This document shows positions 32,400 to 41,255 of a stretch of DNA of 64,000 bases, piece after piece. Origin of the DNA: Burkholderia aenigmatica (lineage in GTDB: Bacteria > Pseudomonadota > Gammaproteobacteria > Burkholderiales > Burkholderiaceae); assembly GCF_902499175.1 (NCBI RefSeq), contig NZ_CABVQC010000031.1, forward strand, positions 28,139 to 92,138, written 5' to 3'. The notes beneath the pieces are model-generated. The model was not told where the DNA came from, did no database searches, and worked only from the letters and a program-made list of their open reading frames with translations. The translations under genes were made by a program, and so were the position numbers. The first letter of the stretch is position 1, and each line of letters begins with the position of its first letter.

Positions 32400-34831
32400 G
32401 CAGCATGACTCTGCGGTACATCATCAACCTGACCGGCGATTTGAAGCGGCGCGCGGCCGAGAATGCGCGCGCCGTCGAGCAGGCCAGCAAGCGTCAGACG
32501 ACCGCACTGACGAACACGGACAAGGCAGCGCAGAAGACCGAGAAGTCCATCGAGAAAATCGGTGCGAAGACCAACGCCAGCAAGGTCGACGCGGATGCGC
32601 GCAAGATGCAGTCCGGCTTGAACAACGTGACGACCGCGGCGAATCGAACCACCGGGGCGCTCGGCAGCGTTACGGCGGCAACGCAGCGTGCCGACAGCGC
32701 GCTCGCCCGGTTGGGCAGCTCGTCGTCGCTCGACCGAACGTTTCGCTACCTCGGCAGCGTGGCGCGCCGGATGAACGATATCCGCCGCGACGCCGATCGC
32801 ATGGCGGCGGTGTTGGCGCGCGCCGGGCAGACGGCCGGCACGATTGCGGCCGGGACGGCTGCAGGTGGTGCAGCTGCTGTCGCTACGCTGAAACGCCCGG
32901 TCGAGTTCGATATGCGGCTGGCCAACATGGCCAACGTCGCCTATGGCGATCGCAACCTTGCTGGCCGAATGCTCGGCATGAAAGAGCTGGAAGCAACGAT
33001 CAACGATGCTGTGCAACGCGGTGGCGGCACTCGTGACACCGCTGCCGAAGCACTAAACAAAGTCATTTCTTCCGGTGTCGTCAAAATCGACGCGGCGAAG
33101 GCGATGCTGCCAGATCTGCAGCGTGGGGCGACCGCTGGAGACGCAGATGTCACCGATATCGGGAACATCGCGATTGCTGGCTTGCGCAACTACGGGCTTA
33201 CCGAATCAAACATCGGCCAAGCGATTTCGAAGGCCGTTGTCGCCGGCCAGGAAGGCGGCTTCGAGCTGAAGGACATGGCACGCTGGCTTCCGGAACTCAT
33301 GGCGGCATCGAGCGATAAGCTTGGCATGCGCGGTATGGGTGACTTTGAACGGCTCGTGTCATATGCACAGGCGTCGATGATGACCGCAGGCAGCACGGAT
33401 GCTGCCGGAAACAACCTGAAGAACCTGATCCTCAAAATCAATTCGGCAGATACCGAGAAAGATTTTGCTCGCCTCGGTGTCAATTTACCGAAATCGCTCG
33501 CGCGTGCCCGTGAGCGGGGCATCGACGGTATTGCTGCGTTCGTTGATTTTTCTGAGCAGATCGCCGCCAAGGATAAGAGTTTCGTTTCGCTCCGCAATCG
33601 CGCAGCTTCCGAGCAAGGGGAACAGAAAAAGGCGACGCTTCAGGCGATGGCTTCGATTCTTCAGGGCTCTGCGATCGGCCAGGTAATTCAGGATCGCGAG
33701 GCACTGATGGCACTCGTCGGCGTCATGCAAAACAAGGCGTACGTGAAGGATGTATTGGGGAAGGTGCATGCCGATACCGGACAGGCTGTCGACTCGAACT
33801 TCGCTGGCATCTCGAATCGCGCAGGTTACAAAGCACAGCAACTGGCCAACGAAGCCGACATATCGCGTAGTCGCGTGTTCGAGCAGATCGATGGTCCGCT
33901 GAAGTCGGTGCTGACCAGCGCGACGCAACTGGCACAAGCATTCCCCGCCGTGACGACGGCGTTGACTGGTTTCGGCCAGGCTGTAGGCGTCGCAACGGCG
34001 GCCGGCGCTGGCGGCGCACTCGCCGCATTCCTGCTGAACCGTGGCCGCGCGGGCGCGCCAGGCACGCCAGGTGGTGGCGGTCTCGGCGGTTTCGGGGCCG
34101 GCCCGGTGCCCGTCTATGTCGTGAACAAGGTTCCGGGCTGGACCGCGCCGACTCCCGGCGGCGGCGCTGCTGGCGCGGCCGCAGGCGGTGCTGCAGCTGC
34201 TGGCGCCGGGCGTGGGCTGATGAGCCGGCTCGGCGCCAGCGCCCCGTGGATGATCACGGCCGGCCTTGCCGCATATGACCTGCTACCCACGCTGCTCGAC
34301 AGCAGCAAGACACCCACCGAGAAGGTGAACGCGGCCGGCCGTGCCGCCGCAGGCGTTGCAGGTGGCTGGGCCGGCGCTCAAGCCGGCGCGGCGCTCGGTG
34401 CATTCGGTGGTCCGTTTGCGCCCGTTACCGTGCCGCTCGGCGGTGCGATCGGTGGCGCGGTGGGCTATCTGGGCGCCACGTGGGCCGGCGATGCCCTGTC
34501 GCGGATGAACATGCTGCCGTCGCAACGGGCCGGCGTGCTGTCCAGTGCGTCGGGCGGCCAGGTGCAGGTGCCGCAGGACATGCAGGATCGGTTGAGCATT
34601 CTGCGTACCACGCCCGCGTACATGACGAATCCGCTGATGCAGCCGACTGCCGGCCTCGACATGTTGAAGCGCATGCAGTCCGAGCCGCAGCGTGTCGAAA
34701 TCGGCAATGGGCTGCTCGGCATCAACATCTCGGTTCACGATGATCGCGTGCTGACCAGCACGCAGGTTCTGCAACAACCGAGCGCGCTGCGGCTCGATCC
34801 GGGCGCGACGAATCCTGGAGGAACGAACTAA
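32396..34831 (+). CDS. Tail tape measure protein
   Basis: An 811-residue tape measure protein that sets tail length and exits during injection. The N-terminal 130 residues are coiled coil (KRRAAENARAVEQASKRQ start), residues 150-330 match the phage tail tape measure core (PVEFDMRLANMANVAYGD, DMARWLPELMAAS), and the C-terminal third is Gly/Ala-rich with several hydrophobic helices, suited to membrane insertion. It is the longest gene in the prophage. It starts within the overlapping chaperone extension. Confidence 0.93.
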   Translation: MSSMTLRYIINLTGDLKRRAAENARAVEQASKRQTTALTNTDKAAQKTEKSIEKIGAKTNASKVDADARKMQSGLNNVTTAANRTTGALGSVTAATQRADSALARLGSSSSLDRTFRYLGSVARRMNDIRRDADRMAAVLARAGQTAGTIAAGTAAGGAAAVATLKRPVEFDMRLANMANVAYGDRNLAGRMLGMKELEATINDAVQRGGGTRDTAAEALNKVISSGVVKIDAAKAMLPDLQRGATAGDADVTDIGNIAIAGLRNYGLTESNIGQAISKAVVAGQEGGFELKDMARWLPELMAASSDKLGMRGMGDFERLVSYAQASMMTAGSTDAAGNNLKNLILKINSADTEKDFARLGVNLPKSLARARERGIDGIAAFVDFSEQIAAKDKSFVSLRNRAASEQGEQKKATLQAMASILQGSAIGQVIQDREALMALVGVMQNKAYVKDVLGKVHADTGQAVDSNFAGISNRAGYKAQQLANEADISRSRVFEQIDGPLKSVLTSATQLAQAFPAVTTALTGFGQAVGVATAAGAGGALAAFLLNRGRAGAPGTPGGGGLGGFGAGPVPVYVVNKVPGWTAPTPGGGAAGAAAGGAAAAGAGRGLMSRLGASAPWMITAGLAAYDLLPTLLDSSKTPTEKVNAAGRAAAGVAGGWAGAQAGAALGAFGGPFAPVTVPLGGAIGGAVGYLGATWAGDALSRMNMLPSQRAGVLSSASGGQVQVPQDMQDRLSILRTTPAYMTNPLMQPTAGLDMLKRMQSEPQRVEIGNGLLGINISVHDDRVLTSTQVLQQPSALRLDPGATNPGGTN

Positions 34832-36201
34832 TGGCGATCATCGACGACAAGGGCCGTTCCGACTGGCTCGGCCAGCTTCGCACCGCGTCGTGGCGCGACG
34901 TGCCGTTCCAGGTCGATTCGATCGAATGGTCGGCCGGCGAGAACACGGTACTGCGGGAATACCCGTTTCAGGATTTGCCGACCGTCTTCTCGATGGGCGC
35001 AGGCGCGGACGAAATCAAGTTCTCCGCGTACGTGATCGGCGACGACTACCTCGACCAGCTCGACAAGCTGCGGGCCGTCCTGAAAGGCGACGGCGTGCTG
35101 ATCCACCCCACGGCCGGCAGCATGCGCTGCTGGCTGCACGGCAAATACACGGTTCGCGAGGCACCGACCAGCATGGGCGGCGTCGCGCGCCTTGACCTGA
35201 CGTTCGTTCGCGCCGAGGCACGCCGATATCCGGCGGGCGCGACCAACACGTCAGACCAGGTGGCGAGCGCGGCCGACACGGCCGAGAAGTCGCTGATCGA
35301 CTCGCTCGCCGCAAACTTCAGTCTGTCCGACCTCGCCGGGTGGGCGCACGACAACGTGCTCGACCGGATGCGCTCGGGTCTCGATGTGCTGTGGGACGGG
35401 ATTTCGTACGTGAATCGGGCATTCGACACGTACAACTCGCTGGTGAGCCAGTACGTGACGTTCCCGTTGACCGAGCTGGCCGCGATTCCTGGTCAGCTCG
35501 GCAGCCGGATCGCCGATCTGCTCGCGATCCCGGAAACGCTCACGTCCAATCAGGCGTGGGATGCGTTCTCAGCAGCGCGGAATCTCTGGAAGGCGCCGTC
35601 GACGAGCAGCCTGACCGTCGACGCCGGCAGCGCGCCGCAGGCCATCGCTCCGTCGATCGCGGCTGCGTACGCGTCGGCCGGCTTCGTGCCGAACAACAAT
35701 CAGGCGAAGCTCACTGCAGCATTCACGCCCGATCCCAGCCCATACGAGACGACCACCCGCACGCAAGTCGCCCAGGCGCTGAAGACGCTGGAAGGCTTCT
35801 TCAACGGCGTGGTGACGATCATGGCCGTGCGCGCGGTTGCGCAGATCGAGCTGGACAACTATGACCAGGCGGTCGCGCTTCGCTCGGACCTGAACCAGCA
35901 GATCAACGAGCTGCTGATCGCGAGCGCGGCCGAGCCGGTCGGCGGTGTTGGCGACGTCACCACGCACGACGCCCTGGTGGCGCTTCAGACTGCTGTCCTG
36001 ACCGACCTGCAGTCGCGATCGCGTGACCTCGCGCGCCTGACGACATATACGCCGGAATCGTGGCAGCCGGCGCTCTATATCAGCTATCGCATGTTCGGCA
36101 CGGTGAGCTGGGCCGACGAAATCCTTGCGATGAACCCGCATATCCGTCACCCGCTGCTCGTGCCGCCCGGCGTCGCGCTGCGCGTGATCAATCACGATTG
36201 A
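34831..36201 (+). CDS. DNA circularisation/baseplate protein (Mu gpN-like)
   Basis: A 456-residue protein of the Mu gpN (DNA circulation N-terminal, PF07157) family, now seen as a baseplate hub component. The N-terminal 95 residues hold the motif series WRDVPFQVDSIEWSAGENTVLREYP, here residues 21-45, and the VREAPTSMGGVARLDLTFVRAEA strand. The LysM-like C-terminal end (SYRMFGTVSWADEILAMNPHIRHP) could bind peptidoglycan or close the hub. It overlaps the tape measure stop by one base. Confidence 0.9.
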   Translation: MAIIDDKGRSDWLGQLRTASWRDVPFQVDSIEWSAGENTVLREYPFQDLPTVFSMGAGADEIKFSAYVIGDDYLDQLDKLRAVLKGDGVLIHPTAGSMRCWLHGKYTVREAPTSMGGVARLDLTFVRAEARRYPAGATNTSDQVASAADTAEKSLIDSLAANFSLSDLAGWAHDNVLDRMRSGLDVLWDGISYVNRAFDTYNSLVSQYVTFPLTELAAIPGQLGSRIADLLAIPETLTSNQAWDAFSAARNLWKAPSTSSLTVDAGSAPQAIAPSIAAAYASAGFVPNNNQAKLTAAFTPDPSPYETTTRTQVAQALKTLEGFFNGVVTIMAVRAVAQIELDNYDQAVALRSDLNQQINELLIASAAEPVGGVGDVTTHDALVALQTAVLTDLQSRSRDLARLTTYTPESWQPALYISYRMFGTVSWADEILAMNPHIRHPLLVPPGVALRVINHD

Positions 36202-36206
36202 TCCGT

Positions 36207-37364
36207 ATGGCCGAGAAATTCACCAAAGACGACGCCAAGATTTTCGTGACCGTCAACGGCCGCGATTACCAGGGCTGGCTTACCTCTTCTGTCGAGCGCT
36301 CGCTCGAAACGCTCGCGAGCCGCTTCTCTATCCCGGTGTCGCTCATTCCGGGCAACCCGCCCGACATCAAGCGCCAGGACACGATCCGCGTGCGTATCAA
36401 CGACACGCTGGTGCTGAGCGGCGTCGTGCTCGCGGCCGAGCCGTTCTATCGCCGGGACGATTGCGGCATGAAGATCGAGGGACGTAGCCACAGTGGCGAT
36501 CTGGTGTCGTGCTCGGCGATCCATCAGGGCGGCCAGTGGCGCAACGCTCGGCTCGACACGATCGCGCGAGACATCTGCAAACCGTTCGGCATCGAGGTGA
36601 AGGTCGAAACCGACATCGGCGAGCCGATCCAGGATTTCAAGATTCAGCACGGCGAGAAGGCGGTCGCGGTGCTGGCGCGCGCGGCGCGGCTCCGTGGCGT
36701 GTTGATCACGACGGATGCCGAGGGGCGTGTCGTCATCACGCGGGCCGGGCTGAAGAAGAGCCACGGCTCCATCGTGCGCGGCGCCAACGTCATCAGCATG
36801 GAAAGCGTCGGCACGGATGCCGATCGGTTCTCGGACTACTTTTGCTACGGGCAAAGCAATGTCGTCCACAAGAAAAGCCTGATCGAGCTGGAGGTTGGCG
36901 GCAGCATCGGTGACGTGCACAAGGCATTCAGCCGCGCGACCCAGCAGAAGGCGCAGGCGCGTGATCCCGAGATGAAGCGGTATCTGCCTCTGGTCATCAA
37001 CGCGGACGGGAACAACGCGCCGGCCGATATGCAACGGCTGGTCGACCACACGATGCGCGTGCGGCGCGGCATGGCCTACGGTCTGAAATACGTTGTCGAG
37101 GGCTGGACCTGGAAGGGCTTGCCGTGGGAGGTCAATACACGCGTGCCGATCTATGACGACATCGCCGGCCTGGACGGCACCGAGTGGCTGATCTGCGAGG
37201 CGAAGGCAACCGTCGACGTCCGGGAGGGTGATGTGACTGAGCTGGTCGTGCGGCCGGTCGAGTCGTATGACACGGTACCGCTCAAAACGAAGCTGAAGCA
37301 CGGCAAGGCGAAGAACAAGCGCGGCAAGGATGGTGCCGTGCTCGAAGTGACTGGAGCAAACTGA
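36207..37364 (+). CDS. Baseplate hub protein (Mu gpP/gp44-like)
   Basis: A 385-residue central hub protein of the Mu gp44 type, structurally like T4 gp27. It shows two beta-barrel segments (residues 8-130, including NGRDYQGWLTSSVERSLETL) and a later GWTWKGLPWEVNTRVPIYDD motif typical of this family. It is trimeric and connects the tube to the central spike. ATG 36207 is used; upstream in-frame codons would overlap gpN heavily. Confidence 0.9.
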   Translation: MAEKFTKDDAKIFVTVNGRDYQGWLTSSVERSLETLASRFSIPVSLIPGNPPDIKRQDTIRVRINDTLVLSGVVLAAEPFYRRDDCGMKIEGRSHSGDLVSCSAIHQGGQWRNARLDTIARDICKPFGIEVKVETDIGEPIQDFKIQHGEKAVAVLARAARLRGVLITTDAEGRVVITRAGLKKSHGSIVRGANVISMESVGTDADRFSDYFCYGQSNVVHKKSLIELEVGGSIGDVHKAFSRATQQKAQARDPEMKRYLPLVINADGNNAPADMQRLVDHTMRVRRGMAYGLKYVVEGWTWKGLPWEVNTRVPIYDDIAGLDGTEWLICEAKATVDVREGDVTELVVRPVESYDTVPLKTKLKHGKAKNKRGKDGAVLEVTGAN

Positions 37365-37885
37365 TGGATCTGTTGAATTTGCTGCGGCGGGCGTTGTTCC
37401 GCAATCTCCGCGAAGGCCCGGTGCAGACCGTGAGCGTTCGCGTGTTCGACACGAATGCGCGCGACGATGCGGAGCGGCACCAGGATTACGGCTTCGCCGG
37501 CAATCCGGGCGACGGTCAAGGGCTCGTGATCGAGGCCGGCGGTCACACTGTCGTGCTACGCATGGATCGTATCGACAGCCGGCCGCGCCTCGACGCGTAC
37601 GAGGTAGCCGTATGGCACAAGGATGGGCACAAGATTTTGCTGAGCGACAACGGCAAGATTTCAGTGACCTGCACCGATTTCGACGTCGTCGCCGACAACA
37701 TCACGCTGAACGGCAAGAACGGCGTGGCCGTCACGACGCCGAAAATGTCGACGAGTGAAGCGCTGCAGGTCGGCACCCGCGCCGAGATCGGCGAGTCGCT
37801 GAAGATCGGCAGCCAGGAGTTCGTTGACCACCAACACGATGCCGTGCAACGCGGCAATGATCTGTCCGGTGGCGTCGCTGGCTGA
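37364..37885 (+). CDS. Baseplate spike protein (Mu gp45, gpV-like)
   Basis: A 173-residue spike with an N-terminal OB-fold (residues 15-90) and a C-terminal triple-stranded beta helix (DFDVVADNITLNGKNGVAV region). Near the C-terminus an HxH pair (HQHD) could coordinate iron at the trimer tip, as in Mu gp45 and P2 gpV. It pierces the outer membrane on contraction. It is the last gene before the second late promoter region. Confidence 0.92.
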   Translation: MDLLNLLRRALFRNLREGPVQTVSVRVFDTNARDDAERHQDYGFAGNPGDGQGLVIEAGGHTVVLRMDRIDSRPRLDAYEVAVWHKDGHKILLSDNGKISVTCTDFDVVADNITLNGKNGVAVTTPKMSTSEALQVGTRAEIGESLKIGSQEFVDHQHDAVQRGNDLSGGVAG

Positions 37886-37902
37886 CGCAAAACGGTCGAT
37901 TA

Positions 37903-37914
37903 TGAAATGCTTCA
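37903..37914 (+). promoter_or_regulatory. Late-promoter dyad, copy C (baseplate-fibre operon)
   Basis: TGAAATGCTTCA, in the 84-bp gap before the gp46-like gene. A -10-like GATCAT occurs 26-31 bases downstream, the same offset as in copies A and B, giving a predicted RNA start near 37952 and an 18-base leader. Two TTTAAACC/TTTAAACC direct repeats (37921-37938) lie between. Confidence 0.65.
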
Positions 37915-37969
37915 CAACGATTTAAACCCGCTTTAAACCGATCATGAGGGCCTACAGACGCAGGCCATC

Positions 37970-38551
37970 ATGATCGACATCCTGACCACCGCCCGAGCAT
38001 CAGCAGACACCGGCATCCCGTTCGACTGGAGCGTGATTGCAGCTGGCCGCGTCAACGGCGCCGCGTGGCACGACTTCACCAATCCTTGCGCCGCACCCGG
38101 CCACTTCATTGAAGTGCTGGAGGTGCGCGCGCTCGAAATGGACGACTCGCTTTGCACGGCGGTCATCCTGTCTCTGTTCTCCGATCGACGCGCTGACGCC
38201 GACACCATCCTGCCTCACAACCAGACCGATCGACGCGGCTGGTGTGGCGACGAGTTCGTGAACGCCAGCACCGACGCTCCGCGCGACGTTACCGACCAGT
38301 GGGGATCGCACCTGTGGCTTTGCTACGTGACGAAAAGCACGGTCGACGTCCTGGAGCGTGCGCGATTCGCCGCATACGAGTCGCTGCAGTGGATGCTGCG
38401 CACGGAAATCGCCAGCCGGCTCGAAGTCGATGCGAGCTGGACGGGTGAGAACGCCGACCGGCTCGCGCTGCGGCCGCGCATCTGGCAATCCGACTCGACC
38501 CGCCCCGTATACGACGTGCTCTGGGGCACAACCCTGCGGAAAACATCATGA
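37970..38551 (+). CDS. Baseplate protein gp46-like
   Basis: A 193-residue protein of the phage GP46 family, a wedge component comparable with T4 gp25/W. The DDSLCTAVILSLFSDRRADADT motif (around residues 57-78) and RRGWCGDEF are characteristic of Mu gp46. It opens the third late unit after a dyad promoter and overlaps the gp47-like gene by four bases. Confidence 0.9.
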   Translation: MIDILTTARASADTGIPFDWSVIAAGRVNGAAWHDFTNPCAAPGHFIEVLEVRALEMDDSLCTAVILSLFSDRRADADTILPHNQTDRRGWCGDEFVNASTDAPRDVTDQWGSHLWLCYVTKSTVDVLERARFAAYESLQWMLRTEIASRLEVDASWTGENADRLALRPRIWQSDSTRPVYDVLWGTTLRKTS

Positions 38552-39669
38552 GCACGCCCATTCAAGTCACCATCCCGTCCATCCAGGAGGCGAAGGACAA
38601 CGCACGCCGTCAGCTCCAGCAAGCGCTGGTCGACGCGGCGTTATCGACTGGCGCGACCTTGGCGGCCGCCGACATCGAGCTGGCGCGATCGAACGTCGAG
38701 GCAATGGCGTTCGTCCAGGGTGTCGGCGTGCACGGCGCGTATCGATATCTGCGCGATTTCGTTGCCAAGCAAGCGATCCCCACCAAGGCCGTCGACGAAT
38801 ATCTCGATGACTGGCTGACTGCCTACGGCATCCCGCGCAAGGAAGCGAGCGTATCTCAGGGCAAGCTGATCGGTTCCGGCGACGTCGGCGAAATCCTGAA
38901 AGCTGGTACGGCGCTGCAGAGCAGTGCCGGGCTGGAATTCACGGTGCTCGTCGATGCTGTGGTCGCGGCCGACAAGACGCTGACTCCGACCGTGGTCTGT
39001 ACGACGCCAGGCGCGGCCGGCAATCTCGCGGCTGGCACACCACTGTCGCTCATCGCAACCGTTGACGGGATCGACGCGGACTTCACGGTCGGTGCGGCCG
39101 GGCTGAGCGGCGGCACCGAGCGGGAGACCGATCCCGAGGCGGTTTATCGGCTGAGCCAGCGCCTGGCGAATCCGCCGCGCGGCAGCGCGCCGACCGATTA
39201 CGAGCGCTGGGCATTGTCCGTTCCAGGCATCACGCGCGCGTGGGGCGTTCGCACGCCCGGTGGCCCCGGCTCGGCCGGCGTCATCATCATGGCCGACAAC
39301 AACGAATACGGCCTGCCGACCGCTGCCCAGCGTGATGCCGTCTATGCCTACATCCGCGACTCACGGCGCGGGCCGCCCGACGAGCTGTTCGTGATCATCC
39401 CGGAGCCTGTCTTCGTCGACGTCGTGCTGCAGATCGATCCCGACACGTTGGCCGTGCGGCAAGCGGTGACGCTGGAGCTGAAAGACCTGTTCTTTCGCGA
39501 GGCCACGCCGGCCGGCCGAATCGTTCACTCCCACCTGACCGAAGCAGTGTCCGCTGCGCCCGGCGAGTTCGATCACAAGTTCATTTCGCCGCCCGTGACG
39601 TCGGGCGGGTTCCTTGTCGCAGGCACGAACCAGATTCTCGTGCTGCGCTCGGTCGCCTTCCAGGAGTGA
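38548..39669 (+). CDS. Baseplate J-like wedge protein (Mu gp47-like)
   Basis: A 373-residue baseplate J-family protein. The middle shows the family's YGIPRKEASVSQGKLIGSGD, AGTALQSSAGLEFT and GGTERETDPEAVYRLSQR segments, and the C-terminal half the PTDYERWALSVPGITRAWG motif. It forms the inner wedge with gp46 and gp48. The next gene's start lies just after its stop. Confidence 0.92.
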   Translation: MSTPIQVTIPSIQEAKDNARRQLQQALVDAALSTGATLAAADIELARSNVEAMAFVQGVGVHGAYRYLRDFVAKQAIPTKAVDEYLDDWLTAYGIPRKEASVSQGKLIGSGDVGEILKAGTALQSSAGLEFTVLVDAVVAADKTLTPTVVCTTPGAAGNLAAGTPLSLIATVDGIDADFTVGAAGLSGGTERETDPEAVYRLSQRLANPPRGSAPTDYERWALSVPGITRAWGVRTPGGPGSAGVIIMADNNEYGLPTAAQRDAVYAYIRDSRRGPPDELFVIIPEPVFVDVVLQIDPDTLAVRQAVTLELKDLFFREATPAGRIVHSHLTEAVSAAPGEFDHKFISPPVTSGGFLVAGTNQILVLRSVAFQE

Positions 39670-39671
39670 CC

Positions 39672-40271
39672 GTGGATCGCTTCTGGCAAGCCCTGATGCA
39701 CCTGTTGCCGCCCGGCTTCGCGTTCCCGCGCAATCGGCGCTCGGCTGTCATGGCGTGGCTGGGCGCGTGGGCGGCGGTGCTTCGTGAGCATCACGAGTTC
39801 GTCGACCGCGCGATCCGGCAGTGGATGCCACATCGCACCTGTTCCCGCCTGGAGGAATGGGAGGAAGCGCTTGGCCTCCCGGACTCGTGCGTCGCGCGCG
39901 AGCTGGACGAAGAGGAACGACGCACGGCCATGTTGGCGCGCTTGCGCGGCGACCTCGACCTGACGTTCGCGGACAGCTCGGCCGACAGCATCGGTGCGAT
40001 GACGAACTACCTCGCGGCGGCCGGCTACGAGTGCGAAATCTGGGTGAATTACCCGTTCCGCGTCGGCCAGAACCGCGTCGGCGATCGGCTTGGCCGCAAC
40101 GGCATTTTGTATGTGTATCCGGTTGGACTGTGCCGTAAGGCACGGGTCGGCAAGGCCCGCGTCGGCGACCGCCTGGTCGCTTGCCAGCCGGAGGTGGACG
40201 ACCTGTATTGCCTGCTCAAGCGGATCGTCCCGTCACGCTTTGAAATCGAACTTGTCCCGGACATCGACTGA
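39672..40271 (+). CDS. Baseplate protein gp48-like (DUF2313)
   Basis: A 199-residue DUF2313 protein, comparable to Mu gp48/P2 gpI, which links wedge to tail fibres. It contains the family's LLPPGFAFPRN N-terminal segment, RTCSRLEEWEEALGLPDSCV, and the end LLKRIVPSRFEIEL. GTG at 39672 is used because CAGGAG lies five bases before it; a GTG at 39666 is also in frame. Confidence 0.85.
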   Translation: MDRFWQALMHLLPPGFAFPRNRRSAVMAWLGAWAAVLREHHEFVDRAIRQWMPHRTCSRLEEWEEALGLPDSCVARELDEEERRTAMLARLRGDLDLTFADSSADSIGAMTNYLAAAGYECEIWVNYPFRVGQNRVGDRLGRNGILYVYPVGLCRKARVGKARVGDRLVACQPEVDDLYCLLKRIVPSRFEIELVPDID

Positions 40272-41248
40272 TGGATTACACGAAGAGCAACAGCTATTCG
40301 ATTGCCGACAACGGCAATCGGATGCATGACGACCGCAAGCCCGTCCCGACTGCAGTTGAGGACACGGACATGAACATGGTGATCTGGAGCCTGATGCAGG
40401 TCATCAAAGCCGCAGCGCTGGAAGGTAAGTCGTTCGACCCGGCGTCGGAGGAAACCTACAGCGTGTTCCTGAATGCGCTGAAGCAGCTGTTTCCGCTTCG
40501 CGAAGACATGACAGGCGCGGTTCGCTATTACGCTGCGACGCCGGCCCAGCGGGCCGAGCCGGTGATCTATGTGCCCGCATTCGGCCTGATGGAATGGCTT
40601 GCCGATCGAAACTATTACCGGTCACTCGACTGCGGCCAGCTCGTATTGAGCGGATCGGCCGCGCGACGCGGAACGGTCGCAGCCGACGGCTCGGCCAAGT
40701 CGAAGACCGATCTGCGCGGACTGTACGACTGGGCGGGGGAGAACGGGCTTATCGTCGCGGCCGCCAACTGGTCGCCCGGCGTATACGCGTTCTGCGACAT
40801 CGACGCCAATCAGTTCCGGTTGCCCGATGTCCGTGGCGAAGGGCTACGCCTGTGGGACAACGGCCGCGGCGTCGACCAGGCGCGCGCTCTTGGCTCGTGG
40901 CAAGGCGGCGCCATCGAGTCTCACGGGCACGTAGCAAACAGCAGTGATGCGGGCGCAGTACCGGATCGTCGAACCGGTGGTGGTGGCGCACACAACCACA
41001 ACAACGGCGAGTTCACGCGTTTGCTGAGAGCGCCATATGTCGGCTCCATCACGGGTAGCGACTCGACAAACAGTGGCTCGGAACAGGCCGTTGGTGCCGG
41101 TGATTCCGCTGACATTGCGGGTGTCGGAGACCACGACCACCTCATTACGGGCGTAGGACCACACCGTCACGATATCTCTGTCTCCTCGACTGGCGGCAAC
41201 GAAACGCGGATGCGCAACGTTGCCGTCGCGGCACTCATCAAAATCTGA
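40271..41248 (+). CDS. Tail fibre with phage tail-collar domain
   Basis: A 325-residue fibre. The first 75 residues form an anchor domain shared with the next gene's product. Residues 125-205 include FRLPDVRGEGLRLWDNG, a tail-collar type motif, and the C-terminal third carries repeated HxH pairs (ESHGHV, AHNHNN, DHDHLI, PHRHD) that would bind iron ions along a trimer axis, as in T4 gp12 and related fibres. It probably forms a needle-like receptor contact. Confidence 0.87.
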   Translation: MDYTKSNSYSIADNGNRMHDDRKPVPTAVEDTDMNMVIWSLMQVIKAAALEGKSFDPASEETYSVFLNALKQLFPLREDMTGAVRYYAATPAQRAEPVIYVPAFGLMEWLADRNYYRSLDCGQLVLSGSAARRGTVAADGSAKSKTDLRGLYDWAGENGLIVAAANWSPGVYAFCDIDANQFRLPDVRGEGLRLWDNGRGVDQARALGSWQGGAIESHGHVANSSDAGAVPDRRTGGGGAHNHNNGEFTRLLRAPYVGSITGSDSTNSGSEQAVGAGDSADIAGVGDHDHLITGVGPHRHDISVSSTGGNETRMRNVAVAALIKI

Positions 41249-41255
41249 GGCACGC

